Source of the DNA: Streptomyces vietnamensis
Lineage (GTDB): Bacteria > Actinomycetota > Actinomycetes > Streptomycetales > Streptomycetaceae
Direction: 5' to 3'
DNA length: 64,000 bases
Assembly: GCF_000830005.1 (NCBI RefSeq)
Contig: NZ_CP010407.1
Location: 1,386,001-1,450,000 of the forward strand
Below, piece by piece: positions 25,201 through 32,301 of the stretch. The notes beneath the pieces are model-generated. The model was given only the letters and a program-made list of their open reading frames with translations. It was not told where the DNA came from and made no database searches. A program made the position numbers and the translations under genes. Each line of letters starts with the position of its first letter. The stretch's first letter is position 1.

Positions 25201-26672
25201 CGCCGGGCACGGTCGGAGGCACACTCACCAAGAGCGTCGACGAGAAGGGCAACGTCACCGGCAGCGTCACCGGCGGATCCCCGGTCCTCTGGGCCCGCGA
25301 TGACATCAGCGGCTCAGTACTCACCTTCCCGATCAGCATTGACCCTGTCACCTTGCTGCCCACTCCGCTCCACGCCCCGGTGCGCACCGCCTTCACCTCC
25401 GCTGTGGCCGCTTCTGGGGGCGGAAAGCTCTGTCTCGATGTGTACAACGGCGGCACGGCCGACGGTACGAAGGTTCAGGCCTGGGGCTGCAATCAGACCC
25501 GCGCCCAGACCTGGTCGCTGATGTCCGACGGCACGATCCGTGCAATGGGCGGCTGCCTCGATGTCTACAGTGCCGGCAAAGACAACGGCACGCCCGTCCA
25601 GCTGCACTCGTGCAACGGCACTCCCGCCCAAGAATGGGTCCCCTACGACTCGGGCAGTCTCAGAAACCCGAACTCCAGCAAATGCCTGGATGACCCGAAC
25701 GCCAGCACCGCTGCCGGCACACAGCTACAGATCTACACCTGCAATGGCACGGCGGCCCAGAACTGGACCACCGGCGCCGCCGCCGGATGGGATAAACACC
25801 CGGCAGCCCCCTTGGCCCCGGTCCTGCCGACCGCAAAGTACCCGGCGGTGATGTCGCCGGGCGATATCAACGGCAACTCCGGCGGCCCGGACGGCCACCC
25901 CGAGCTGTACGCGGTCGACAGCGCCGGACAACTCATGGAGTACCCGGGCGCTGCGCCCAAGGACACGGTCGCCGCATTCTCCGCCCCAGCGTCGTTGGGC
26001 GCCGTGGGCAACACCGCAACCCACAACTGGCGTCTCAACGAGGGAACCGGCAGCTCTGCGACCGACGATCCCGGCGATCTCAACGCAGCATTGACCGGCG
26101 CGTACACATGGACTACCGACGCCACCCGAGGGAAGGTGCTCCAACTCTCCGGGACCACCGGCTACGCAGCCACCACGAAGCCGGCAGTGAACACAACCGG
26201 CAGCTTCACGGTGTCCGCCTGGGTGAAGCTCGGATCGCTGAGCGGCAACTCTTCGTTCGTGTCCCAGTCCGATGGGGCAGGCGGCGCCAACGGCTTCCAG
26301 CTCTACTACTCCTCCGGAGCAAAGGTCTGGGCGTTCGGACGCCACAACGATGGCACTTCAGGCCCCTCATTCTCGGCCGCGTACGGCGCCTCAGCCGTGG
26401 TGGGTAAGTGGACCCATCTCGTCGGTGTCTACGACGTGACCACCGACCAACTGCTGCTGTACGTCGACGGGAAACTCTCAGCGACGAAGGCGTACACAGG
26501 CATCTCGTGGAACGCGGACGGCGGCGTGCAGATCGGCCGGCGGGTGTACGAGAGCACGTACGGCGAGTACGCCAATGGCGCGGTCAGCGATGTGCGGATC
26601 TACCCGACCGCGCTGCCGGCTGCGAGTGCCGCAGCAACAGGTCAGCTCCCCGGGATCATGCAGCTCGACTGA
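22212..26672 (+). CDS. Large secreted multi-domain protein (ricin-type lectin and LamG), RHS partner
   Basis: 1486 residues with GAGGAA upstream. Signal peptide to about residue 39 (PVWA/EDPEP). The first 250 residues are the region usually found before streptomycete RHS-type wall proteins (SLMPVRVRKDGAWVPVDATL). Later: an FG-GAP-like strand (DIGGDGIPDLLATTRTG, about 790), a ricin-type lectin with Q.W-type repeats (QTWSL, QEWVP, QNWTT; about 1068-1190), a second FG-GAP fragment, and a C-terminal LamG jellyroll (about 1267-1475, GSFTVSAWVKLGS). No toxin tip is present. It is divergent from the RHS gene and shares the ricin module, so I infer an adhesive or delivery partner; an independent wall-associated role is possible. 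Confidence 0.8.
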   Translation: MHYQPVRISNSRKRLRPPQKLLCALIVAALSTPATPVWAEDPEPAAGGSMLSAQQEAMATGQEVPVDALTTETTEIVANADGSFTSTTSLMPVRVRKDGAWVPVDATLRQNEDGTWSPKATPHGVALSGGGTGPVVRLSHEDGTKLALATPFPLPAPTVSGDTAFYREVLPGIDLSVSVTDQGGFSDVLIVHDAAAASDPRVKELRLGVSAEGLAIAPTESGGMEARTADGSLDYISPRPIMWDSATLSESAISSVTAKTAANQTDSISVQALETDGDTPVTPPVAVSSVEGPGVGAVVDSVPMTTSSSAVTLRPDPDVLAGPDTVYPVFIDPYTNPISKTSGNYTEVYSSSQCANSPQYNKPQSNGEGVGYQRWGGACGIGLERSYYAINTTGFAPEMVISKAIMSVPSTYAASWDCSKDQPITLHTTGAINEATDWNSKPTAQDATYAAVRTTIPSAANPSSSCSNHTASFTVTAQAQKIADSGLDWWTVGLYGDETQSSTNDNYLRLSTVITLITTFDMPPKPPTSLYTTPSATGASGPCVTSGVGWIGATTYSAAGSNLRLHSTVTTNIAGELASANYLVWDRTLLTDGNPDTVASSSTTYVASGTSTNVLVGATLKDGHEYGWNVYAETNSSAHLRSPVTSSCWFRTDFSPPKTPDIAVNPSFPPVGSGVGNPLVYAGSPPTDFSVSADDKAPADTCAPGACLSSGIDHFIWRLDSQPTALVGTSVPISSTDTTGTSTAKVKVPVTAWGVHTLYVAAVDNAGNLSQAPGSYTYTVPWDPNTKITPGDIGGDGIPDLLATTRTGDLVLLPGNTDSAQPVAPAQTAPLTTPASGPVTVSTPAQSPDKTGWNNYLIAHRGNLHGSHVDDLFAYNKQSHQLYVVRNDLDPNASTPYYSTGFMGDNRSTIVVKEICEQDVRRVKDDALCRTAGYNESSWDIEQLVTPGNVFGNENNYPAVITVEGKKLWIYQADGGNHLKNPLLLGDGDWSGYTLIAPGTVGGTLTKSVDEKGNVTGSVTGGSPVLWARDDISGSVLTFPISIDPVTLLPTPLHAPVRTAFTSAVAASGGGKLCLDVYNGGTADGTKVQAWGCNQTRAQTWSLMSDGTIRAMGGCLDVYSAGKDNGTPVQLHSCNGTPAQEWVPYDSGSLRNPNSSKCLDDPNASTAAGTQLQIYTCNGTAAQNWTTGAAAGWDKHPAAPLAPVLPTAKYPAVMSPGDINGNSGGPDGHPELYAVDSAGQLMEYPGAAPKDTVAAFSAPASLGAVGNTATHNWRLNEGTGSSATDDPGDLNAALTGAYTWTTDATRGKVLQLSGTTGYAATTKPAVNTTGSFTVSAWVKLGSLSGNSSFVSQSDGAGGANGFQLYYSSGAKVWAFGRHNDGTSGPSFSAAYGASAVVGKWTHLVGVYDVTTDQLLLYVDGKLSATKAYTGISWNADGGVQIGRRVYESTYGEYANGAVSDVRIYPTALPAASAAATGQLPGIMQLD

Positions 26673-26680
26673 CCCATCAG

Positions 26681-26717
26681 CAGCGGGGCGGTGCGCGAAC
26701 CAGGCACCGCCCCGCTG
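26681..26717 (+). terminator. Terminator after the LamG gene
   Basis: A perfect 14-bp stem, CAGCGGGGCGGTGC with GCACCGCCCCGCTG, and a 9-nt loop starting 9 bp after the stop codon. Streptomycete terminators often lack a T-run, as here. Confidence 0.85.
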
Positions 26718-26720
26718 TGC

Positions 26721-26930
26721 TCAGCGGCTGGCGGAAGATCCCCAGGACCGCTGCGCCCACTGGTCGACCTTGTCCTTCGGCTCCGCCCGGTACGGCTCCG
26801 CATCGGCCCGCTGCCCGCGACGTGAAGTCCGGCACCTGCTCGGCGATCACGTGCACCAAGGGTCCCGCCTCGGCGAGAACGACGGCGGTGGCGAGTCCTT
26901 CCCCCCAGCCCCGGCAATGGCAAGGCGCTC
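26721..26930 (-). pseudogene. Decayed N-terminal fragment of a D-amino-acid-oxidase-like flavoprotein
   Basis: Conserved pieces appear in different frames of the minus strand: RLAIAGAG, then LATAVVLAEAG and HVIAEQVPDFTSRAAG, then EPYRAEPKDKVDQWAQRSW. In that order they match the FAD-binding start of DAO-family oxidoreductases (IGAG.IGL.TAV.LAEAG..V.V.A...P..TSRAAG..W.PY). At least two frameshifts and the loss of the rest make it non-functional. It lies inside the island's right end. Confidence 0.55.
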
Positions 26931-27252
26931 CTCTGCGGTCGCAATCCCGACCCGGGTGGTCAACTGGTGCCGACGGGGGAGGCCGCTCCGTGCTTGCCGA
27001 GCGCACCTCACTCCGACACAGCGCGTAGGCGCTTTGCGATCTCCAGGAGAGCCACTTCACTGGTGGAGACGCCGGCAGGAACGGGCTGCGCCTGGGGAGA
27101 ACCTGGGGAGAACAAGGGCGCTCTGGGGAGCGGCTGGGGAGAATCGACCGCACAAAACGGTGCCACCGTGAAAGCCCCGGAAACGAGCAAACCCGCAGTT
27201 CAGCAGGGCCCGTACAGCTATCCGTGCAGCTCAGCGCGTTGAGGGTGACGAC
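26931..27252. other. Gene-free island right end
   Basis: No credible gene on either strand. It contains the right-hand CTGGGGAGAA cluster and then runs directly into the duplicated Rieske segment. Its counterpart is the gene-free stretch at the left end. Confidence 0.55.
27092..27143 (+). repeat. CTGGGGAGAA cluster at the right end
   Basis: Exact copies at 27092-27101, 27103-27112 and 27134-27143, plus an 8-base match at 27123-27130. The first two are 1 bp apart, the same spacing as the closest pair at the left end, and all face the same way as the left copies. Confidence 0.8.
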
Positions 27253-27444
27253 TTCAAGGCCTTCTCCTCGAAGTGCACGCATCAGGGCTGCGCCGTGAGC
27301 AGCATCAAGGACGGCGTCATCGTCTGCCCGTGCCACCAGAGCCAGTTCGACATCTCGGACGGCAGCGTGAAGTCGGGCCCGGCGCCCTCGCCGCTGCCGC
27401 CCGAGCCGATCCAGGTGGTGGGCGAGGAGATCAGCCGGGGCTGA
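27253..27444 (+). pseudogene. 3' fragment of the Rieske gene (right junction remnant)
   Basis: Encodes the last 63 residues of the Rieske protein, including both cluster motifs CTHQGC and CPCHQSQF, in frame to the stop. The lipobox half is missing. One residue differs from the intact copy (Gln for Glu, in PIQVVGEE). It was most likely the native 3' end before the island inserted. Confidence 0.9.
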
Positions 27445-27448
27445 CGGC
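27253..27448. repeat. Right copy of 196-bp direct repeat flanking the island
   Basis: 98.5 percent identical to 9333-9528 (3 differences in 196 positions). It begins at a TTC codon in mid-gene with no start codon or ribosome site, and ends 4 bp after the Rieske stop codon. It also contains the stop codon of the convergent isochorismatase-like gene. Confidence 0.92.
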
Positions 27449-28132
27449 ATCCCCGTTCCGCCGGCCCCGGCCGGCGGAACCCCTGCCGGACGCGGGCGCC
27501 TTCCAGCACGCCAATACGTCGTCGGTCGTGGTGATCGTGGCCACGAGCGCGAGGGTGTGCCGGATCATCGCGGGGGTGTAGTCGGCTGGCACCCCCGCGA
27601 TGGCGTCCCCGGGCACGACGACCGTGTAGCCGAGGTTCACGGCGTCGAAGACCGCGTTGGGCACGGCCACGTTGGCGGAGACCCCCGTGACGATCAGGGT
27701 GCGGCAGCCGAGGTTGCGGAGCAGCGCGTCGACGTCGGTGCCCGCGAGCGGCGAGAGCCCGTGCAGGCGCCGGACCACGAGGTCCTCGTCGGCGACCTCG
27801 ATCGGTTCGGCGATCCGTACGGCCCTGCTGCCGCTGTGCTGCTGCACGGGCAGCCGGGCGGCGGCCGTGAAGAGCCGGGCGTTGGTGTTGGCGCCCCGCC
27901 CGTCGGGGCGCCGCTCGGCGACGGCGTGGATCACCTGGACGTCCGCCGCGTGCGCGGCGGCGACGAGCCGGGCGACGTTCCGCAGGGCGCCCGACCTGCG
28001 GGCGGCGGCGGCCAGTTCGGGCAGGGCGCTGTCGGTCCCGACGACCCCCTGCTGGCACTCGACGGTGAGCAGGACGACTCCGCCGTCCGGGCGGATCCGC
28101 TCCCCGAGCCGTTCCCTCGGACTCTGACCCAT
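27431..28132 (-). CDS. Isochorismatase-like (cysteine hydrolase fold) protein lacking the catalytic triad
   Basis: 233 residues, ATG 28132 after GGGGGACC. The fold signatures are clear (VVLLTVECQQGV; TLIVTGVSANVAVPNAV; GYTVVVPGDAIAG). In active isochorismatases/nicotinamidases the triad is Asp-Lys-Cys: here the Asp position is Glu25, the Lys position is Arg121 (DLVVRRLHGLSPLAGT), and the Cys position is Ala156 (ANVAV). It therefore looks like a non-hydrolytic relative. Its stop codon lies inside the 3' end of the duplicated Rieske segment, 14 bp antisense overlap, which shows that the two genes were convergent neighbours before the island arrived. Confidence 0.82.
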   Translation of the reverse strand: MGQSPRERLGERIRPDGGVVLLTVECQQGVVGTDSALPELAAAARRSGALRNVARLVAAAHAADVQVIHAVAERRPDGRGANTNARLFTAAARLPVQQHSGSRAVRIAEPIEVADEDLVVRRLHGLSPLAGTDVDALLRNLGCRTLIVTGVSANVAVPNAVFDAVNLGYTVVVPGDAIAGVPADYTPAMIRHTLALVATITTTDDVLACWKAPASGRGSAGRGRRNGDAVSPG

Positions 28133-28208
28133 GGTCCCCCCTTGCACGCGCGTGGATGGCCCCCCATGCTTTCTGACGTCTCATCAGAAATCCAGAAGGG
28201 TGCGGACG

Positions 28209-28676
28209 ATGACTGTCGCACAGCGCCGTGGACGCCGGATCATGATGACCCCGGCCGAGCTCGACTCGTTCCTCGCCGAACAGCGCACCTGCCGGGTCGC
28301 GACCGTCTCCGCCGACGGCCGCCCGCACGTGAGCGCGCTCTGGTTCGTCTGGGACGGCTCCTCGCTGTGGCTGTACTCGATCACCCGGAGCCGGCGCTGG
28401 GCGGAGCTGCGCGCCGATCCGAGGATCGCGGTCGTGGTGGACGACGGGGAGGAGTACGGGGAGCTGCGCGGGGTGGAGCTGTCGGGGACGGCCGTCTTCG
28501 TGGGCGAGGCGCCGCGCACCGGCGAGCCCTGCCCCGAACTCGACGTGCCCGAGCAGCTCTTCGCCGCCAAGAACTTCGGCCTGGACGCCATGCCGCACGA
28601 CGGCCGGCACGCCTGGCTGCGACTGACCCCGGAGAAGATCGCCTCCTGGGACTTCCGCAAGCTCGCGACCCTCTGA
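28209..28676 (+). CDS. Pyridoxamine-5'-phosphate-oxidase-fold (FMN/F420-type) protein
   Basis: 155 residues from ATG 28209 behind AGAAGGG. LDSFLAEQRTCRVATVSADG, then RPHVSALWFVWDGSSLWLYS and RRWAELRADPRIAVVVDDG are the split-barrel features of the PPOX superfamily. Members bind FMN or F420 and reduce or oxidise small substrates; the substrate cannot be read from sequence. It is divergent from the isochorismatase-like gene (77-bp gap) and converges on the LysR gene. Confidence 0.85.
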   Translation: MTVAQRRGRRIMMTPAELDSFLAEQRTCRVATVSADGRPHVSALWFVWDGSSLWLYSITRSRRWAELRADPRIAVVVDDGEEYGELRGVELSGTAVFVGEAPRTGEPCPELDVPEQLFAAKNFGLDAMPHDGRHAWLRLTPEKIASWDFRKLATL

Positions 28677-28689
28677 GGGCCGGCGAGAA

Positions 28690-29592
28690 TCAGCTCCCCA
28701 GCGGCTCCGCGGCCGCCCGCAGTGCCGCGACGACCGCCCGCACGGAGGGCCGGCGGCCCGCGTCGGCGCGCCAGGTGGCGTAGATGTGGCGCCGCACCTT
28801 CTGCCGTACGGGAACGAAGACGACGCCGTCCGGCACGGGACGCCCGAGCCGGGGCGTGACGCACACCCCGAGGCCGGCCGCCACCAGGGCCAGCTGGGTG
28901 TGGTGCTCCCCGGCGAAGTGCCCGATGCGCGGCTCGATGCCCTGCGAGCGCAGCGTGAACATCAGCCAGTCGTGGCAGAACTCGCCCTCCGGCCAGGAGA
29001 CCCACTCCTCGTCGGCGAAGTCCTCCAGGTCCACCGCGTCCCGCCCGGCCAGCGGGTGTCCGGCGGGCAGGGCCACGTCGGCGGAGTCGTCGAGGAGGTG
29101 GGCGCGCTCCAGGCCGCCGGGGACGGGCGCCCGCTTGTTGCTCCAGTCCAGGACGATCGCCAGGTCCGCATCGCCGCGCAGGACGGCCCGCACGCCCGGT
29201 TCCGGCTCCAGTTCCGTCGTACGGACGCGGAGTTCGGGGTGGCCGGCGCGCAGGGCGGCGAGCGCGGCCGGGAACAGTCCGCGCGCCGCCGTCGGGAAGG
29301 CCGCGAGCCGCACCTCCCCCACCACCCGCCCCTGCTGGGCCTCGATGTCGGCCTGGGCCATCTGGACCTGGGACAGGATGCGGGCGGCGTGCTCGGCGAG
29401 CAGCAGCCCGGCGTCGGTGAGCCGCACGCCCCGGCCGTTCTTGGCGAGCAGCTGCTGCCCGACCTCGCGCTCCAGCTTGGACAGCTGCTGGGAGACGGCC
29501 GAGGTGGTGACGTGCAGGCCGTCGGCGGCGCCGCTGACCGAGCCGTGCCGGGCGACGGCGTCGAGGGTACGGAGGCGCTCCAGGTTCAACAT
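28690..29592 (-). CDS. LysR family transcriptional regulator
   Basis: 300 residues. The N-terminal winged helix (LERLRTLDAVARHGSVSGAA, then TTSAVSQQLSKLEREVGQ) is typical, followed by the two-lobed effector domain (VRLAAFPTAARGLFPAAL). It is divergent from an EamA exporter gene across 73 bp, so it probably controls that exporter. The segment TAAGCAATGCTAA (about 29595-29607) just before its start has a short AGCA-a-TGCT dyad that could be part of a LysR site. The ligand is unknown. Confidence 0.88.
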   Translation of the reverse strand: MLNLERLRTLDAVARHGSVSGAADGLHVTTSAVSQQLSKLEREVGQQLLAKNGRGVRLTDAGLLLAEHAARILSQVQMAQADIEAQQGRVVGEVRLAAFPTAARGLFPAALAALRAGHPELRVRTTELEPEPGVRAVLRGDADLAIVLDWSNKRAPVPGGLERAHLLDDSADVALPAGHPLAGRDAVDLEDFADEEWVSWPEGEFCHDWLMFTLRSQGIEPRIGHFAGEHHTQLALVAAGLGVCVTPRLGRPVPDGVVFVPVRQKVRRHIYATWRADAGRRPSVRAVVAALRAAAEPLGS

Positions 29593-29665
29593 ATAAGCAA
29601 TGCTAAGGGGAAGGGTCGAGCAATTCTCGCTTGTTCTAATACATCGTTCCCGTCACCCTGAGTGC

Positions 29666-30667
29666 ATGAGCCCCGCACCCTCGTCCTCCCCCGCTTCACA
29701 CCTCCTCGACTGGCGCGTCCGATTCGGCGCCCTCGCCCTCATCTGGGGCTTCAGCTTCCTCTTCATCAAGGTCGGCACGGAGGGCTTCGCGCCCTTCCAG
29801 GTCACGTTCGGGCGGCTGTTCTTCGGTACGGCGGTGCTCGCCGTCGCGATCGTCGTGAAGCGCGACCGGCTGCCGCGCGGAGCCCGCGTCTGGGGCCATC
29901 TGACGGTCGCGGCCTTCCTGCTCAACGCGCTGCCGTTCTCCCTCTTCTCGTACGCGGAGCTGACGATCCCCTCCACCCTGGCGGGCATCTGCAACGCGAC
30001 GACCCCGCTCTGGGGGATGCTGCTCTCGCTCGTGGCGCTCTCCGAGGACCGGCCGACCCGGGTCCGCGCGGCCGGTCTGGGCATCGGCTTCGTCGGCGTG
30101 CTCACCGTGCTCGGCGCCTGGCAGGGCTTCTCCGGCCTCGACGTGACCGGCACAGCCCTGGCCCTGCTCGCCTCGTTCAGCTACGCGGTCGGCTGGATAT
30201 ACGTCCGCAGGACCCTGAGCGGCACCGGCGCCTCCCACCTCTCGCTCGCCGGCTCCCAGGTCGGACTCGCGACGCTGCAGCTGGCCGTGGTCACCCCCCT
30301 GTTCACCTCGGTCCCGGAGTCGGTCGAGCTCATGCCGCTGCTCGCCGTGATCGCCCTCGGCGCGCTGGGGACGGGGTACGCGATGCTGCTCCAGTACGGC
30401 GTCGTCGCGGAGGTCGGCCCGACGACGGCCGCCATGGTCACGTACTTCATCCCGGTGATCGCCACGGCGGCGGGCGTCGCCGTCCTGGACGAGCGGCTCG
30501 CCTGGAACACCCCGGTCGGCGCGCTCGTGGTCCTGGCGGGCGCGGCCCTCACCCAGACCCGCGCCTCCACCCGGACGGCGGGCGCGCGCACCGTGGCCGG
30601 GCGCCTCTCCCTCTCCCGTGTCACTCTCCGTGACTCCCGCGAGGACAAGATCGTTCCCCGGGCATGA
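29666..30667 (+). CDS. EamA/DMT family exporter
   Basis: 333 residues from ATG 29666. Ten hydrophobic helices in two EamA repeats: ALALIWGFSFLFIKVGTEGF opens the first, and GTALALLASFSYAVGWIYVRR opens the second. The tail after residue 300 is basic and polar. The family exports amino acids or drugs by proton exchange. A TCTAAT -10-like box (29635-29640) lies 25 bp upstream. The stop overlaps the start of a small secreted protein gene by ATGA. A LysR gene is divergent. Confidence 0.85.
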   Translation: MSPAPSSSPASHLLDWRVRFGALALIWGFSFLFIKVGTEGFAPFQVTFGRLFFGTAVLAVAIVVKRDRLPRGARVWGHLTVAAFLLNALPFSLFSYAELTIPSTLAGICNATTPLWGMLLSLVALSEDRPTRVRAAGLGIGFVGVLTVLGAWQGFSGLDVTGTALALLASFSYAVGWIYVRRTLSGTGASHLSLAGSQVGLATLQLAVVTPLFTSVPESVELMPLLAVIALGALGTGYAMLLQYGVVAEVGPTTAAMVTYFIPVIATAAGVAVLDERLAWNTPVGALVVLAGAALTQTRASTRTAGARTVAGRLSLSRVTLRDSREDKIVPRA

Positions 30668-30852
30668 ACCTCACCGCACTCCCCCGAACCCTCGTCGCCG
30701 CCCTCGCCGTGACCGGCGCCTTCCTCGGCTTCGCCGGCCCGGCCCAGGCCGCCCCGGCCACCGCCGGTGCCGTGGCGGCCGCCTCCCCCATGGACGGCCC
30801 GGAGCCCGTCGAGCTCGACGAGCTGGGCCTCCCCGACCTGCTGGAGGACTGA
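30664..30852 (+). CDS. Small secreted protein, unknown function
   Basis: 62 residues; ATG 30664 overlaps the exporter stop (ATGA), so translation is coupled. A signal peptide (LPRTLVAALAVTGAFLGFAG, cut near AQAAPA) leaves about 32 residues ending in an acidic segment ELDELGLPDLLED. No cysteines. It resembles small secreted actinomycete peptides only in general terms. A strong terminator follows 24 bp after the stop. Confidence 0.6.
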   Translation: MNLTALPRTLVAALAVTGAFLGFAGPAQAAPATAGAVAAASPMDGPEPVELDELGLPDLLED

Positions 30853-30875
30853 CGGCGACAGCACAGCGGGGCACG

Positions 30876-30915
30876 GGAACGGCCGGACACCACGAGGGCG
30901 GTGTCCGGCCGTTCC
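30876..30915. terminator. Bidirectional terminator
   Basis: A perfect 16-bp stem, GGAACGGCCGGACACC with GGTGTCCGGCCGTTCC, and an 8-nt loop, lying between two convergent transcription units that both end in small secreted-protein genes. Confidence 0.88.
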
Positions 30916-30929
30916 GTTCGCGCCGGGGG

Positions 30930-31220
30930 TCAGTCCCCGCCCGGACGCGCCCCGCCGAAGAGGGCCTGCAGGGCGTCGACGGCGCTGCCGTCGTGGTCGC
31001 TGCCCGCCGTACCGCTGCTGCCGTACTGGACGTTGGCCGCCCGGTCGATCTCCACGACGGAGTCGGCGTGCGAGTTGTCGATGACGGTCAGCAGACTGCC
31101 GTCGGCCGCCGCCGGTGCGGCGCCCGCCGCGAGGAGGACGGCGGCCAGACCGAGTGCCTTCAACGGCTTCCTGAGCGGAAGCCCGGGCCCCGCCCCCTGG
31201 CGCGGGATCGCCCCGCTCAC
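30930..31220 (-). CDS. Small secreted protein, unknown function
   Basis: 96 residues from GTG 31220, overlapping the upstream lyase-like stop (GTGA). The signal peptide is RKPLKALGLAAVLLAAGAAP with a likely cut at AAADG. The mature 55 residues include VIDNSHADSVVEIDRAANV and a Gly/Asp-rich end. No known family is recognised. It shares with 30664-30852 the pattern of a small exported protein at the end of an operon. Confidence 0.65.
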   Translation of the reverse strand: MSGAIPRQGAGPGLPLRKPLKALGLAAVLLAAGAAPAAADGSLLTVIDNSHADSVVEIDRAANVQYGSSGTAGSDHDGSAVDALQALFGGARPGGD

Positions 31221-32080
31221 GCGCCCACCCGCTCGGGTGCCGTCTGGTGGCGGGCGATGTTCCGCTCCAGGAGCCGGGTCGAGGCGGCGACCCCGACACC
31301 GGACTCGGGGTCGAAGGACGGCAGCCTGCCGTTGGCCCGCTTCAGTTCGACGAGGGCCGAGTCCATCGCCTCGTGCGCCGCGAAGAGACAGGGCGTGCTG
31401 TAGATCGCCACGTCCACGCCGAGGTCGGAGAGCTCGTCGAGCGAGAGCCGCGGCGACTTGCCGCCGGCGATCTGGTTGAAGAGCAGCGGCTTGCCGCCGA
31501 CCACCTCGCGGATCCGGCGGATCCACTCGACGCTGCGTACGCCGTCCACGAGGACCACGTCGGCGTCGGTGGCGGCCAGACACTCCGCCCGCCGCAGGAT
31601 GTCGGCCTCGTCGGTGGCGTCCGTCCTGGCCACGACGACCATGTCACGGCGGGTGGCGAGCACCATCTTCAGCTTGGCCAGGTACTCGTCGAGCGGCAGC
31701 ACCTGCTTGCCGTCCGCGTGGCCGCACCGGCGCGGCCGCTTTTGGTCCTCCAGGATCACGCCCGAGGCGCCGATGCGCTCCAGGCCCTCCACCACGTGGC
31801 AGGCCACCTCGGGGTCGACGTAACCGTCGTCGATGTCCACGAGCAGGTGGTGGCGGGGGAAGGCGCCGCGCAGCCGCTGCACGAACGCCACCATGTCCGG
31901 CCAGGCGATGAAGCCGATGTCGGGGAGCCCGTAGTACGAGGCGGCGAAGCCGAACCCGGAGACGAACATCCCGTCGTAGTGGTCGGCGGCGACGGAGGCC
32001 GAGTACATGTCGTACACGCCGATCAGCGGGGTCGTCCCCGGCGCCGCCACGGCCTCGCGCAGACTGCTTCCGTAACTCAA
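31217..32080 (-). CDS. Isocitrate lyase/PEP mutase family protein
   Basis: 287 residues from TTG 32080, chosen because AGGAG lies 7 nt upstream; ATG 32116 in the same frame has no ribosome site. The alpha/beta barrel motifs are present: PLIGVYDMYSASVA, LVDIDDGYVDP (metal-binding Asp), EDQKRPRRCGH (about residues 107-120, carrying the lyase-type catalytic Cys) and VVARTDA. The CGH motif favours a C-C lyase (methylisocitrate-lyase-like) over a phosphonomutase. The substrate is unknown. Cotranscribed with a small secreted protein. Confidence 0.8.
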   Translation of the reverse strand: MSYGSSLREAVAAPGTTPLIGVYDMYSASVAADHYDGMFVSGFGFAASYYGLPDIGFIAWPDMVAFVQRLRGAFPRHHLLVDIDDGYVDPEVACHVVEGLERIGASGVILEDQKRPRRCGHADGKQVLPLDEYLAKLKMVLATRRDMVVVARTDATDEADILRRAECLAATDADVVLVDGVRSVEWIRRIREVVGGKPLLFNQIAGGKSPRLSLDELSDLGVDVAIYSTPCLFAAHEAMDSALVELKRANGRLPSFDPESGVGVAASTRLLERNIARHQTAPERVGA

Positions 32081-32196
32081 CGTATGACTCCTGGTCAGTT
32101 CGGGAAAACACGGCATGGGTGAAGAACCGCCGCAACACGGCGGGGCTTTACCAAAACCTGATGATTTCCTGAACCAAGCACGAACATCGCTGTACG

Positions 32197-32229
32197 AGCG
32201 CTTTACTCACTCTCCAGGAGTAGCGCTTT
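32197..32229. promoter_or_regulatory. Paired AGCGCTTT sites upstream of the lyase-like gene
   Basis: AGCGCTTT at 32197-32204 and 32222-32229, a 25-bp centre-to-centre spacing in the same orientation; each holds the palindrome AGCGCT. They lie 120-150 bp upstream of the lyase-like start and may be operator half-sites. Confidence 0.3.
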
Positions 32230-32301
32230 CACCGGAGAAACGTCACTTGCGCGAGGAACGGGCGTGCCCCGTGCGGCAGATGGGAAGACGGCGGCGCGCC
32301 C

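Noticed and set aside
9525..27252. Integrase, relaxase or replication genes that would make the island an integrative conjugative element
   Set aside because: I looked on both strands and found none; only the boundary repeats and toxin cargo support mobility.
31217..32080. Phosphoenolpyruvate mutase of a phosphonate pathway
   Set aside because: The motif EDQKRPRRCGH carries the lyase-type CGH cysteine rather than the EDKxxxxxNS motif of PEP mutase, and no phosphonate genes are near.
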